Shown here: in pieces, positions 1 through 7,263 of the stretch
Layout: every line of letters starts with the position of its first letter
Numbering within the stretch: position 1 is the stretch's first letter
IMG/VR virus record: IMGVR_UViG_3300033143_005707
Coordinates: 1 to 53,592 of that record
Length of the DNA stretch: 53,592 nucleotides
Source: a virus
Reading direction: 5' to 3' (one strand)
Translations under genes and position numbers: made by a program
Notes under the pieces: generated by a model
Databases searched by the model: none
The model's input: only the letters and a program-made list of their open reading frames with translations
What the model was told of the DNA's origin: nothing

Positions 1-94
1 TAAATGAACTAGCAATAGCCATTAGATCACCTTTCTCAAATGGAAAGCCGTTCCAAGTTCCCGTGGCAAATACTTCAACTTCTAATTCATACAT
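1..94 (-). CDS. Head protease/scaffold, N-terminal fragment (duplicate of the window end)
   Basis: This is the beginning of the gene given in full at 52547-53572, present twice only because the window ends overlap. The ATG (complement of 92-94) is preceded by a strong GAGGAG ribosome binding site. It overlaps the last 13 bases of the upstream radical SAM gene, so the two are probably translationally coupled. Confidence 0.9.
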   Translation of the reverse strand, partial: MYELEVEVFATGTWNGFPFEKGDLMAIASSF

Positions 95-114
95 TTTTCT
101 TTCTCCTCACGTAA
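1..114. repeat. Terminal direct repeat, left copy
   Basis: Identical, base for base, to 53479-53592. It contains the start codon and first codons of the head-protease gene that ends the window, so the two ends join into a circle. The length and position inside a coding gene look like an assembly overlap of a circular or circularly permuted genome rather than a physical end. Confidence 0.95.
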
Positions 115-798
115 AACTTTTTTATCTATAATATCATTGGGTATAACTTGTGAACAAGAATCACATAATTTACCTTGATTTATTACTAAATTTTTAACTT
201 CATTTCCTACATTGTCTGATACATGATAACCTTCATAATCAAAACAGCATGTCGTTATATCACCATTACTCAATACTGTCGCCCATCCTTCTTTTAAATA
301 TATACATTCTATAACAGGCGCAGTTTCTTCCCATTCTATCTGGCCTGCCCAGTTAAGGGACGATGTAACGAAACTTGCATTAACATCTGCAAGTATTCCA
401 TATTTCATAGCTAGGTCAATTGTTTTCTTTGCTCGCTCAGGTCTATGCAATGAGATATATAATTCAATATTTAATTCAGCAAGTTCTTTAATTTCTTCTT
501 CACTAACCTTAATACCGTTTGTTGAAAGTAAGATGCGTTTACCATATTCATCACGAGCTAATCTACACATGCTCATAAATAAAGGATTTAAAAAACTTTC
601 TCCCATTCCTGTTAAACTTAATTCAGGTTGTGTTCCTTTTCTATCATAATAAGAAACATGATTCATAGCCTGTTCAAATGTTTCCATGCTCATGTGCTGT
701 TTAGGTCGTTGCATTTTAGAATGCGGGCAATACTCACAAGCAAGATTACATTCATTAGTAATTTCTATTTGATGAATCCGTGTTACTTGAACATTCAC
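82..798 (-). CDS. Radical SAM enzyme with twitch/SPASM-like C-terminus, copy 2
   Basis: Radical SAM proteins use a [4Fe-4S] cluster to cleave S-adenosylmethionine and start radical chemistry. The cluster motif C-x3-C-x2-C is at about residues 17-24 (C17, C21, C24). It is followed by a GMGE motif and a STNG motif typical of the family. The C-terminal third has a CC pair (TTCCFD) and a C-x2-C pair (LCDSC), as expected for an auxiliary cluster of the twitch/SPASM type. I chose the GTG start at 798, which overlaps the stop of copy 1 in GTGA; an ATG at 840 gives 14 more residues but has no visible ribosome binding site. It is clearly a paralogue of the neighbouring gene (shared IHQIEIT, LHRPE and GWA/NWAGQ blocks). 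The substrate is unknown; the position between portal and head protease suggests a virion protein or peptide. Confidence 0.85.
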   Translation of the reverse strand: MNVQVTRIHQIEITNECNLACEYCPHSKMQRPKQHMSMETFEQAMNHVSYYDRKGTQPELSLTGMGESFLNPLFMSMCRLARDEYGKRILLSTNGIKVSEEEIKELAELNIELYISLHRPERAKKTIDLAMKYGILADVNASFVTSSLNWAGQIEWEETAPVIECIYLKEGWATVLSNGDITTCCFDYEGYHVSDNVGNEVKNLVINQGKLCDSCSQVIPNDIIDKKVLREEKEKCMN

Positions 799-1484
799 GC
801 TGTATGCACTCTCTGTTCTTCTGGTACAGATAAATGACACTTATTACATAGGCTATAAGGATACATCATTAGAGTCTCTAAATCATCATCATTAACATGA
901 CCAACAATACCTTTTCCTTCTCCATCAAAACAACATCTGGTGACCATGCCGTCAGCCATAACAAATCCCATTTGATCGCGTATCCAAGAACATTCATTAC
1001 CTTTAGGAGCGGTCACTTCCCAATCAACTTGACCAGCCCAATCAACAGAAGCAATAGATGGATCAGCACTAACTCCTTTCAGTACACCGGCTTTATTAAG
1101 CATATTAACAGCAGGTCCAGCTTTTTCAGGACGATGCAAACTAACCCATACGAAAACATTATTACGTTTTAATGCTTCCACATTTTGTTCTGTTAATGAA
1201 ACTCCATTGGTTGCTAAAATTAAATTACGTTCATTACCTAGAGCTATACGAGCATGATCAACATAGATATCAAAATTTGGATGCATTGTACTTTCGCCGA
1301 TACCGGCTAAGTTTAATTCTGAACCTTGAGTTCCAAGTTCAACAAAACGCCTTACCCAAAATAAAGAACGTTCAAAGATTTCTATATTCATATCTTCTTT
1401 AGCTCTTTTCATATGTGGATGTACACAATATTTGCAACGTAAATTGCAGCGAGATGTTATCTCTATTTGATGAATAGTATTCAT
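795..1484 (-). CDS. Radical SAM enzyme with twitch/SPASM-like C-terminus, copy 1
   Basis: A 229-aa protein with the radical SAM motif at C13, C17 and C20, then GIGE (SAM amino-group binding region), ATNGV and LHRPEKA blocks. The C-terminus carries TRCCFD and SLCNKC, candidate ligands of a second iron-sulfur cluster, so the architecture resembles short twitch-domain proteins rather than full SPASM peptide maturases. GGAG stands at good spacing before the ATG. It lies 19 bases after the portal gene and is coupled to copy 2, all within the head operon. Family members modify peptides, sugars or nucleotides; nothing in the sequence fixes the substrate. A RiPP-like peptide is not evident nearby. 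Confidence 0.87.
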   Translation of the reverse strand: MNTIHQIEITSRCNLRCKYCVHPHMKRAKEDMNIEIFERSLFWVRRFVELGTQGSELNLAGIGESTMHPNFDIYVDHARIALGNERNLILATNGVSLTEQNVEALKRNNVFVWVSLHRPEKAGPAVNMLNKAGVLKGVSADPSIASVDWAGQVDWEVTAPKGNECSWIRDQMGFVMADGMVTRCCFDGEGKGIVGHVNDDDLETLMMYPYSLCNKCHLSVPEEQRVHTA

Positions 1485-1503
1485 TTTATATGCTCCAAGG
1501 TTA

Positions 1504-3864
1504 TCACATAAATCCTTTTTGTGGTGTCATTGTTGGTTCCCCACCTTCTACAAAGTCTTCTTCATCTACTTCAGTAACTGGAATTAATAAAGATCTACAG
1601 TTATAATGATTTGGTGGACGGTATGAAGCATTTTGCTCCCACCATTCCATTGGATGATTACCACGAGTTTCTTCATCTAAGTGCTTACATATAGCAGTTG
1701 TTCTTCCATCTAATATTGCTGAATATTCATATCCAACAACAAAACCATCTAATGATGGATCTGTAAAATAGGAGTGACGTGCCGTATTGATGGCGTCAAA
1801 TGTTCCAGTTCGTATTATTGTACGGATACGCGCATCGGGATTCGCCACTCCTAAAGCCTCACCAAGCGCATCTTTCGCTTGATCCAAACTTATAAGTCCT
1901 TTTGTTGCTGCCGTTTTATAGATTTCTTGTTCTACTTCATACCAAGTTTTATCATAACGAGCACCATTTAAAATTTCTTGTTCAATGATATTAACTGCTT
2001 CATCAGTAAAATTGCCTGTTATCTTAAACGCTTTCGTTTTAAAATAATCCGTGGCTATAAGGTCAACTCTTTCTGGTGGTATCGTTCTAGAAAAACCGGA
2101 GCCTTTTGCCTTATCAATTTCTAATGCTGCATGTTTTATTCCTTCTTTAAAACCTTCCCTTAGCATAGAGTTTTGAATTGTATTCAGTTTTCTTTTTAAC
2201 TGTTTATCAACCTTTAATAAACGAATATTCTTACTAACATTTTCATCTAACAATCCACCCTGTTTACCCTTCTCTATAAGGTCGGCAAAGATCATGTCCA
2301 TTGTATCCGCTGTTTTGGCATGGTATTCATCAACGATACTATCAGTTGTTTTCCCAATAACCGCAAAATCACAGCGACGCAATGATTTGGTAAACGCACT
2401 AACAGAGATAAGTCCTTTACCTATAATAGTAGATTCTTTAGTTAGCTCCTCATCTTCCTTTTCTTTTTTATCTTCTTTAGGGGGTTTATCTTCTTTGTTT
2501 TTTTCATCTTCTTCTACGTTAGCGTTATCATCGTCGTCACTATTATCAGAATCACCATTGTCACTAGCAATGCGACTTTGTCTTTCTTCTTCAGCATTGG
2601 CCAAATCCTCTTCACTAATTTCAGGGAATTCCATTAATTCGCGCAAATGACTTTCATCGGTAGAAGTTCTTGTAACTGCTCCGGCTGTAACTAAAGTTGT
2701 CCATGTGTTTATTATTTCTAATTTCTTGCTACCAGTAGCGGGCTTGAATTTAAATCGTGGCCATGCATCATCACCAAAATTAACTTCTGCTAACTGTCTA
2801 AATAATTGTTCGTTAATCGCTTCTTCAAGCCTTGTCGCATCAGCTTCCAATGTCCACAAGAAAGCCTCAAGCTGACTTGTTGCTTGGGAATTAGAACCAT
2901 TTTTTCCTTGCGGTGATACTCCAAGCAAATTCGGCACCAATAGAGCTCTAGAAATCGCTGTATCATTATCGTCAATCGCTTCTTTAAATGAAACATTGTT
3001 ATTTGGATAATCACTATTAAATTCTACAGAGCTTGGAATTATTGCTCCGGTGGACATTTGGATAGTGCTTAAAACAGTTTGTAAATCAGCATACTCTTGT
3101 GAGCCGCGTGTTATTGTTTTCCCATCTTTTGCTTGGAACCAACGGAATCCACCTGAGTGCCGTTCAAGCCAAATATTGCGAAACTTATATATAGCATCTT
3201 TACTGAACCAAGCACGATATGCTTCCCTTAATTCACTACCACCATAATGTTCATCAATATCGGAGTTTACGACATACTTAATAAATTTATTCAATTCCAC
3301 CGTTTGGGTTTTATTGTTTACTTTTTGAGTTGTTTTTATTTCTTCCCCAAATTCATCAACATGGAAATAAAACGTATCATAAGGTTTTAATTTTAACTTC
3401 TTAATTCCCCACCATGTAACATTATTAAACTCTATTTGACTGAATATTTTTTCAGTCATAGAATAGCCATTATATATGGCTGACATAATCCCATTTAAAC
3501 CATCTATGAAGCTACCTTCTAATTGATTAATAATTTCATAACTTAATGCAATCCGTTTTTCTGTTTCCTTTTCTGATAAACCATATTTATCCCCGTCCAA
3601 TGTAAAAATATAGTCCCGTGCTGTAACTGCATCACGCTTGAATTTAACAGATGCTTTCACCTGTTCGTCCTGCATCATTTTCTTATATATAGCAGGACCT
3701 CTACGGCCAATTAAATCATCTGGATTATATTTTTCAAAATCAGAAATGTTATAGATAACAGATTGCTCTGACCAACCAACATTTCCAGCAGGAAGATTTT
3801 CAACTTCTCTTACTTCTGGCTTAAATAAAAGCTCAGAAACTTTCTTTCTAAAATTAGGCATCAT
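1504..3864 (-). CDS. Portal protein fused to Mu F-like head morphogenesis domain
   Basis: The N-terminal half resembles DUF935/Mu gp29-type portals (block NPDDLIGRRGPAIYKKM and following helices), which form the dodecameric DNA channel and bind terminase. An acidic, low-complexity linker lies at roughly residues 450-480. The C-terminal part carries the Mu gpF/SPP1 gp7 signature: YSAILDGRTTAIC, then RPPNHYNCRS and PVTEVDEEDF. In Mu these are two genes, so this is a natural fusion. An earlier in-frame ATG at 3921 would overlap the large terminase by 68 bases; the ATGATG at 3859-3864 leaves about 11 and gives 786 aa, which I prefer although its ribosome binding site is weak. The gene follows terminase directly, as in most tailed phages. 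Confidence 0.88.
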   Translation of the reverse strand: MMPNFRKKVSELLFKPEVREVENLPAGNVGWSEQSVIYNISDFEKYNPDDLIGRRGPAIYKKMMQDEQVKASVKFKRDAVTARDYIFTLDGDKYGLSEKETEKRIALSYEIINQLEGSFIDGLNGIMSAIYNGYSMTEKIFSQIEFNNVTWWGIKKLKLKPYDTFYFHVDEFGEEIKTTQKVNNKTQTVELNKFIKYVVNSDIDEHYGGSELREAYRAWFSKDAIYKFRNIWLERHSGGFRWFQAKDGKTITRGSQEYADLQTVLSTIQMSTGAIIPSSVEFNSDYPNNNVSFKEAIDDNDTAISRALLVPNLLGVSPQGKNGSNSQATSQLEAFLWTLEADATRLEEAINEQLFRQLAEVNFGDDAWPRFKFKPATGSKKLEIINTWTTLVTAGAVTRTSTDESHLRELMEFPEISEEDLANAEEERQSRIASDNGDSDNSDDDDNANVEEDEKNKEDKPPKEDKKEKEDEELTKESTIIGKGLISVSAFTKSLRRCDFAVIGKTTDSIVDEYHAKTADTMDMIFADLIEKGKQGGLLDENVSKNIRLLKVDKQLKRKLNTIQNSMLREGFKEGIKHAALEIDKAKGSGFSRTIPPERVDLIATDYFKTKAFKITGNFTDEAVNIIEQEILNGARYDKTWYEVEQEIYKTAATKGLISLDQAKDALGEALGVANPDARIRTIIRTGTFDAINTARHSYFTDPSLDGFVVGYEYSAILDGRTTAICKHLDEETRGNHPMEWWEQNASYRPPNHYNCRSLLIPVTEVDEEDFVEGGEPTMTPQKGFM

Positions 3865-5356
3865 AATTTGCAGATTCCATATGGCCAAATGTTTCAGGAG
3901 TAAAATGTGCTGCGTTCGCATAATTTGGAGATTGAGTAGCGTATTGCATTGCTAAACTATCAGCACGATCTGGGGAAGGAAGTCCCGCTTGCTTAATCCT
4001 TCTTTTTGGTTCTATGTCATCAACTTTTTCATTGTCTTTATTCCTTTTAATGCTTAAAAGGTGTGAGCGATATTCATCTTCATCATCTATAGAATTTGGT
4101 AAAGAAATAATCGCACCTTCAGCAAATGCTTCATATAAGGCCATATAGGATTGGACTCTTCTATTTCTCCAAACAGAAGGACTATCCGATTTTTCACCAC
4201 CTTTATATACAACAACATTTTGATTTAGCTTCATTAAGTAACCGGCAGTTCCGGATCCGCAGCCTATTGAATCAACAACAAAATCATCACCCTTAGCAAC
4301 ATCTCCGCCATATCCTTTAAACATTTCCAGCCCTGCTTCAGCCGCTTTAATCGGAGCTTCAGCTGCATTGAAATAAAATTGTTTTTGGGAAAGAACTATA
4401 CGGTAGGATTGATAAACTTTACAGACTGTTATAACAGTAGAATCACCACCACCATCGGCCACATCAATTGAGACTCGTATAGTGGGGTGAGAACCATCTT
4501 CATATTCTTCACTATCCAATGAACTTTCAATATACTCCATTGGAATTAATAGGTATTCATCAAACGCAGCAAATTCACCCATCGCTCTTATTAAAGTAAT
4601 TGGGGAGTTCGCTCCATATTTCTTAATCATGGTATCAACCCATTCTTTAGAAACTAATTCAGGTGCGTCTTCTTGCTTAATATGAAATTTAAAATAAAGG
4701 TCTCTTACGCCACGCTTACAATGATGATTATAAAATTCGCCTTCCGTGCGTGTAGGATTTCCTATTTCTACAGATACCGATCCCAATGTGGTTAATGCGC
4801 CTTCAATAACAGGAAACATAGGATCTAGTCTTTTTGCAGAAGCTTCATCAATTAAAAATAATTGCGGATCATCATGATAACCGGCTAAATTATCAGGGTC
4901 ACTTGCTGTTTCTGCTATAGCCCCCCAATCCGGATCACCAAAACAATCTATGTCCATTCCCTTTACTTTAATATTTTTTCTATAAAATTGATCAGCATGA
5001 GCCATAGCACCACGATAACGAGGCCATAATCTTCTTGTTAGTTGCGCTTCTTTGGGAGCAGTACAGGCAATCTTCCCAAATGTAGTAAAATTCCAAATAT
5101 GCATCAGCAATGCAAGGACTTGAGTTTTACCAGTACCATGACAACTGCGAATAGTTATCCGGCATAATCCTTTATGATTAATAATGGTGGGACGTCCTTG
5201 TATTTTTCTCCGTACATCAAAGACTGCATTGATAGCATCTAATTGCCAATCAAGTGCGGGAAAACCGAGAACATCGGTAAAAAACCATTGAGGATTATCT
5301 TCTGCATGAAGGGCAGCAGCTTTAAATTCATCCATCTGCTTTGTGATGGCATTCAT
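3854..5356 (-). CDS. terL: Terminase large subunit
   Basis: The DNA-packaging motor: an ATPase that translocates genome into the prohead and a nuclease that cuts it. Walker A is SCHGTGKTQ at about residues 70-78, Walker B is LFLIDEAS near 165. The C-terminal RNase H-like nuclease shows acidic blocks SIDVADGGGD (near 295), VVDSIGCGSG and PSPDRADSLAM. At 500 aa it is of normal length. It overlaps the small subunit candidate by 4 bases (ATGA) and the portal by about 11, the standard packaging cluster order. Confidence 0.93.
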   Translation of the reverse strand: MNAITKQMDEFKAAALHAEDNPQWFFTDVLGFPALDWQLDAINAVFDVRRKIQGRPTIINHKGLCRITIRSCHGTGKTQVLALLMHIWNFTTFGKIACTAPKEAQLTRRLWPRYRGAMAHADQFYRKNIKVKGMDIDCFGDPDWGAIAETASDPDNLAGYHDDPQLFLIDEASAKRLDPMFPVIEGALTTLGSVSVEIGNPTRTEGEFYNHHCKRGVRDLYFKFHIKQEDAPELVSKEWVDTMIKKYGANSPITLIRAMGEFAAFDEYLLIPMEYIESSLDSEEYEDGSHPTIRVSIDVADGGGDSTVITVCKVYQSYRIVLSQKQFYFNAAEAPIKAAEAGLEMFKGYGGDVAKGDDFVVDSIGCGSGTAGYLMKLNQNVVVYKGGEKSDSPSVWRNRRVQSYMALYEAFAEGAIISLPNSIDDEDEYRSHLLSIKRNKDNEKVDDIEPKRRIKQAGLPSPDRADSLAMQYATQSPNYANAAHFTPETFGHMESANYDA

Positions 5357-5721
5357 GAAGTGAGTGCCGCTTTCATTAAATCGCCAAAACTACCAAACGA
5401 AGAACCGGAATCGCCAGAAATCCTTTTCAATAACAGGTTTATAGAATCTTGGCTTTCTTTATCTTCTTTAAATACGGCATTGACTAATAGCTTTTCACTT
5501 AACTTTGCTATAATCTTTTGGCGGATATAACTATGAACCTTTAATAAACCGTCTTTATATTTTTCTATATCAAATGGGATTAACAGAATCGCTTCATCAA
5601 AGTCACTTAAAATACAACAAAGCTCAAAGTCCCGCATAAAAGGATGGAATGCCTTTCTTTCTTTTTCATTCTTAAGAGTTTTTAAGAAAACTTCACTTGC
5701 CATTGAAAATTTCGTTTCCAT
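5353..5721 (-). CDS. Probable terminase small subunit
   Basis: A 122-aa, mostly helical protein with a basic middle and a Ser/Gly-rich tail (SGDSGSSFGSFG). The small subunit recognises the packaging site and regulates the large subunit. I do not recognise a clear family motif; the call rests on its size, helical character and 4-base ATGA coupling to terL. It could also be an unrelated packaging accessory protein. Confidence 0.5.
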   Translation of the reverse strand: METKFSMASEVFLKTLKNEKERKAFHPFMRDFELCCILSDFDEAILLIPFDIEKYKDGLLKVHSYIRQKIIAKLSEKLLVNAVFKEDKESQDSINLLLKRISGDSGSSFGSFGDLMKAALTS

Positions 5722-5803
5722 TATTTTTATTAAAAATTTTCCTACGACTTAATAGGTGCAAGCCTAACACATAATAAGCCTATATACAAGCGTTATATTA
5801 TCC

Positions 5804-6187
5804 TTATTTTTCAAGGTATTTGGAAGCCCATTCAATAAAAATTCTTTGATTAATCCGCATGAATCCTCGTTTACATCCAATTTCTTTTGCCGATATAAGA
5901 AACTCCCATGGTTTTCTGTTTTGCCTGAAACATACAACTGGAACCGCTTGATAAGTGAATTCTTTTTTACATTCAACTACTACTTGCCTCCACCATGAAT
6001 CAAAGTCTAGTATTTCACATCGTTTTACTTCAAAATAAAACGGTTCTATATCAGTAACATCCGACCCACCAGAACGCACTTGCTCAAGGTTCCGTGTTGG
6101 CATTGGAACATTCATGTTATCATATAGCCATTTACAAAATTCACGTTCTCCAACTGCTCCTTTTGTCCTTATGTTTATTCTACCCAT
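5804..6187 (-). CDS. PD-(D/E)XK nuclease, Holliday-junction-resolvase-like
   Basis: A 127-aa protein with the pattern of small phage resolvases: GRINIRTKGAVGEREF at the N-terminus, then a D-rich turn (GGSDVTD) and the catalytic FYFEVKR (E-x-K), followed by WWRQVV and a hydrophobic VPVVCFRQNRKPWEF strand pair. Such enzymes cut branched DNA so that replicated concatemers can be packaged, which suits its place upstream of terminase. The ATG at 6187 overlaps the stop of the small membrane gene upstream (ATGGGTAG). A TTG two codons earlier is an alternative start. Confidence 0.72.
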   Translation of the reverse strand: MGRINIRTKGAVGEREFCKWLYDNMNVPMPTRNLEQVRSGGSDVTDIEPFYFEVKRCEILDFDSWWRQVVVECKKEFTYQAVPVVCFRQNRKPWEFLISAKEIGCKRGFMRINQRIFIEWASKYLEK

Positions 6188-6317
6188 TATCAACCTGTCT
6201 CATCAGCATAACCATTAAGCTGATAAACATTGAAATGGGAACGGTAATTAAAAATTCAAAATATAGTGCTATAAAGAAAAGTTCTACTACTGAGGTGTTC
6301 GCTATTAATTCATACAT
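6180..6317 (-). CDS. Small single-span membrane protein (45 aa)
   Basis: Short gene with an excellent ribosome binding site, GAGGAG seven bases before the ATG. The product starts MYELIANTSVVEL and contains a long hydrophobic segment (about residues 12-38: FFIALYF, FLITVPISMF, LMVML) ending in RQVDNG. Its stop overlaps the start of the resolvase gene. Function unknown; the coupling argues that it is a real gene. Confidence 0.65.
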   Translation of the reverse strand: MYELIANTSVVELFFIALYFEFLITVPISMFISLMVMLMRQVDNG

Positions 6318-6562
6318 TTTATTCTCCTCTCGTCAAAAGCCATTTGGGATCCTCTGTCGGTTTGTGATTTTCTGCTCCCAAATTCCTAACCGTTCTATAA
6401 TCCTATTTTTTTCTCGGCGATCCCCGATTTTCCGCTCCCAAATTCCGTACCGTTCCATTTTCCCATTTGCGTCTCTGGGATTATCCGTTTTTTCATGTTT
6501 TTTTCATGACGCTTCCTCCGCTCCCATTTGTCCGTTTGAGAAATCTTGTTTTTCTCTAGATT
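6305..6562 (-). other. Open tail after the TGA of the 141-aa gene, with a degenerate 60-bp tandem repeat
   Basis: Reading on in frame past the TGA at 6563-6565 gives 55 codons of strongly basic peptide (for example KWERRKRHEKNMKKR). Then come TAG at 6395-6397, TAG at 6386-6388, and an open frame to TAA at 6305-6307. The segment holds an imperfect direct repeat with a period of exactly 60 bp (6366-6425 against 6426-6485; shared core GCTCCCAAATTC on the plus strand) and a further partial copy near 6517. Sixty is a multiple of three, and the two TAGs lie in the repeat unit. It may be a decayed 3' gene extension or untranslated repeats. Confidence 0.5.
6366..6485. repeat. Imperfect tandem repeat, 60-bp period
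   Basis: Two units (6366-6425, 6426-6485) share GATTTT, GCTCCCAAATTC and ACCGTTC at the same offsets. A shorter related block (CCGCTCCCATTTG) lies at 6519-6530. The stretch is more GC-rich than its surroundings. Confidence 0.7.
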
Positions 6563-6988
6563 TCACTTGAGCAAATCATCAATAAGGTTTTTCATTTTCT
6601 TACCGTTTAGGTACTCGTTTTCATTCTCATTAATCGCCTCCATTAGAGCGTCTACTATACGGGAATAATCCCTATGCCCTTTTTGGCTTTTAACGATTTG
6701 CATCATTGATTCCATTGCTTCACCGGAAACCTGAAGTGGCGCGAAATCCCCGATCATTTTCAAAGTTTTTTCTTGCTTCTCATTTAGGTCAAAAAGCATA
6801 TAGATTTGCATTGCCTTTTCGCTTCCGTGCAATACAGCGATTCTTTGAAATTCAATTAACATGCGATCCAAATGAATCATCTTGTTTTTTTCTTCCCCTA
6901 CATAATCAACTATTGATTTTGAGGGATAAAGTTTTACTTCTCTTGCCATTCTCATTGCAAATTCTGTAGGAAAATATTCATCATTCAT
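6563..6988 (-). CDS. Uncharacterised protein (141 aa), first gene of the late operon
   Basis: A helical, soluble protein with charged ends (KKMKNLIDDLLK at the C-terminus). I recognise no domain. It is the first gene after the non-coding stretch 6989-7263 and so probably the promoter-proximal late gene; a DNA-binding or packaging accessory role is possible but unsupported. The frame stays open for 55 codons after its TGA stop into a 60-bp repeat region. Confidence 0.7.
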   Translation of the reverse strand: MNDEYFPTEFAMRMAREVKLYPSKSIVDYVGEEKNKMIHLDRMLIEFQRIAVLHGSEKAMQIYMLFDLNEKQEKTLKMIGDFAPLQVSGEAMESMMQIVKSQKGHRDYSRIVDALMEAINENENEYLNGKKMKNLIDDLLK

Positions 6989-7018
6989 TTCGTTGCTCCT
7001 TTATATGTTTATACTTGG

Positions 7019-7039
7019 TTGTACTTTATTATAGTACAA
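7019..7039. promoter_or_regulatory. Inverted repeat, operator-like
   Basis: Arms TTGTACT (7019-7025) and AGTACAA (7033-7039) around a 7-base AT spacer. The site is about 30 bases before the first late gene and overlaps TATAAT on the minus strand. The half-site AGTACAAAC recurs at 7176-7184. It is a plausible binding site for a dimeric regulator, which I cannot identify in the genome. Confidence 0.4.
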
Positions 7040-7213
7040 ACTCTAAGTGGTTGTTTTCTATTTCTATTCTATTATAAAGACTATATATATATTACTATAT
7101 TAAGACCCTGCAAACACCTATATTTGAGCATTTGAAGGAGGGTGCGTGGGGGCGTGGGGCGAATTCTGATATAAAAGTACAAACCCCTGTTTTACCTTTA
7201 AAAACATACACTT

Positions 7214-7237
7214 ATCCTGTATTATATCCTGTATTAT
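7214..7237. repeat. Tandem 12-bp repeat
   Basis: ATCCTGTATTAT occurs twice back to back (7214-7225, 7226-7237), 27 bases beyond the stop of the primase gene. Confidence 0.7.
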
Positions 7238-7263
7238 TGTGATACAAATGATATAAACGGATA

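Larger units (their letters stand above)
6989..7263. promoter_or_regulatory. Intergenic region, probable late-operon control region
   Basis: No gene seen. It lies just upstream, on the minus strand, of the long late operon. It contains a perfect inverted repeat (7019-7039), a TATAAT on the minus strand overlapping it, a second AGTACAAAC half-site at 7176-7184, a G-rich run (7140-7161), an alternating TA tract near 7083-7092 and a tandem 12-mer at 7214-7237. A promoter with an operator is the simplest reading; no good -35 box is evident. Confidence 0.4.

Noticed and set aside
1504-5356. Mu-like transposable phage
   Set aside because: Head genes are Mu-type, but no transposase, Mu B or repressor was found and the end repeat is an assembly overlap, not flanking host DNA.
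5764-5976. 70-codon minus-strand frame overlapping the resolvase
   Set aside because: It lies within the resolvase gene in another frame without its own start signal.
6094-6570. 158-codon plus-strand open frame opposite the resolvase and repeat region
   Set aside because: No ribosome binding site, odd composition, and it lies antisense to a small gene and resolvase with good signals; its openness follows from the repeat region.
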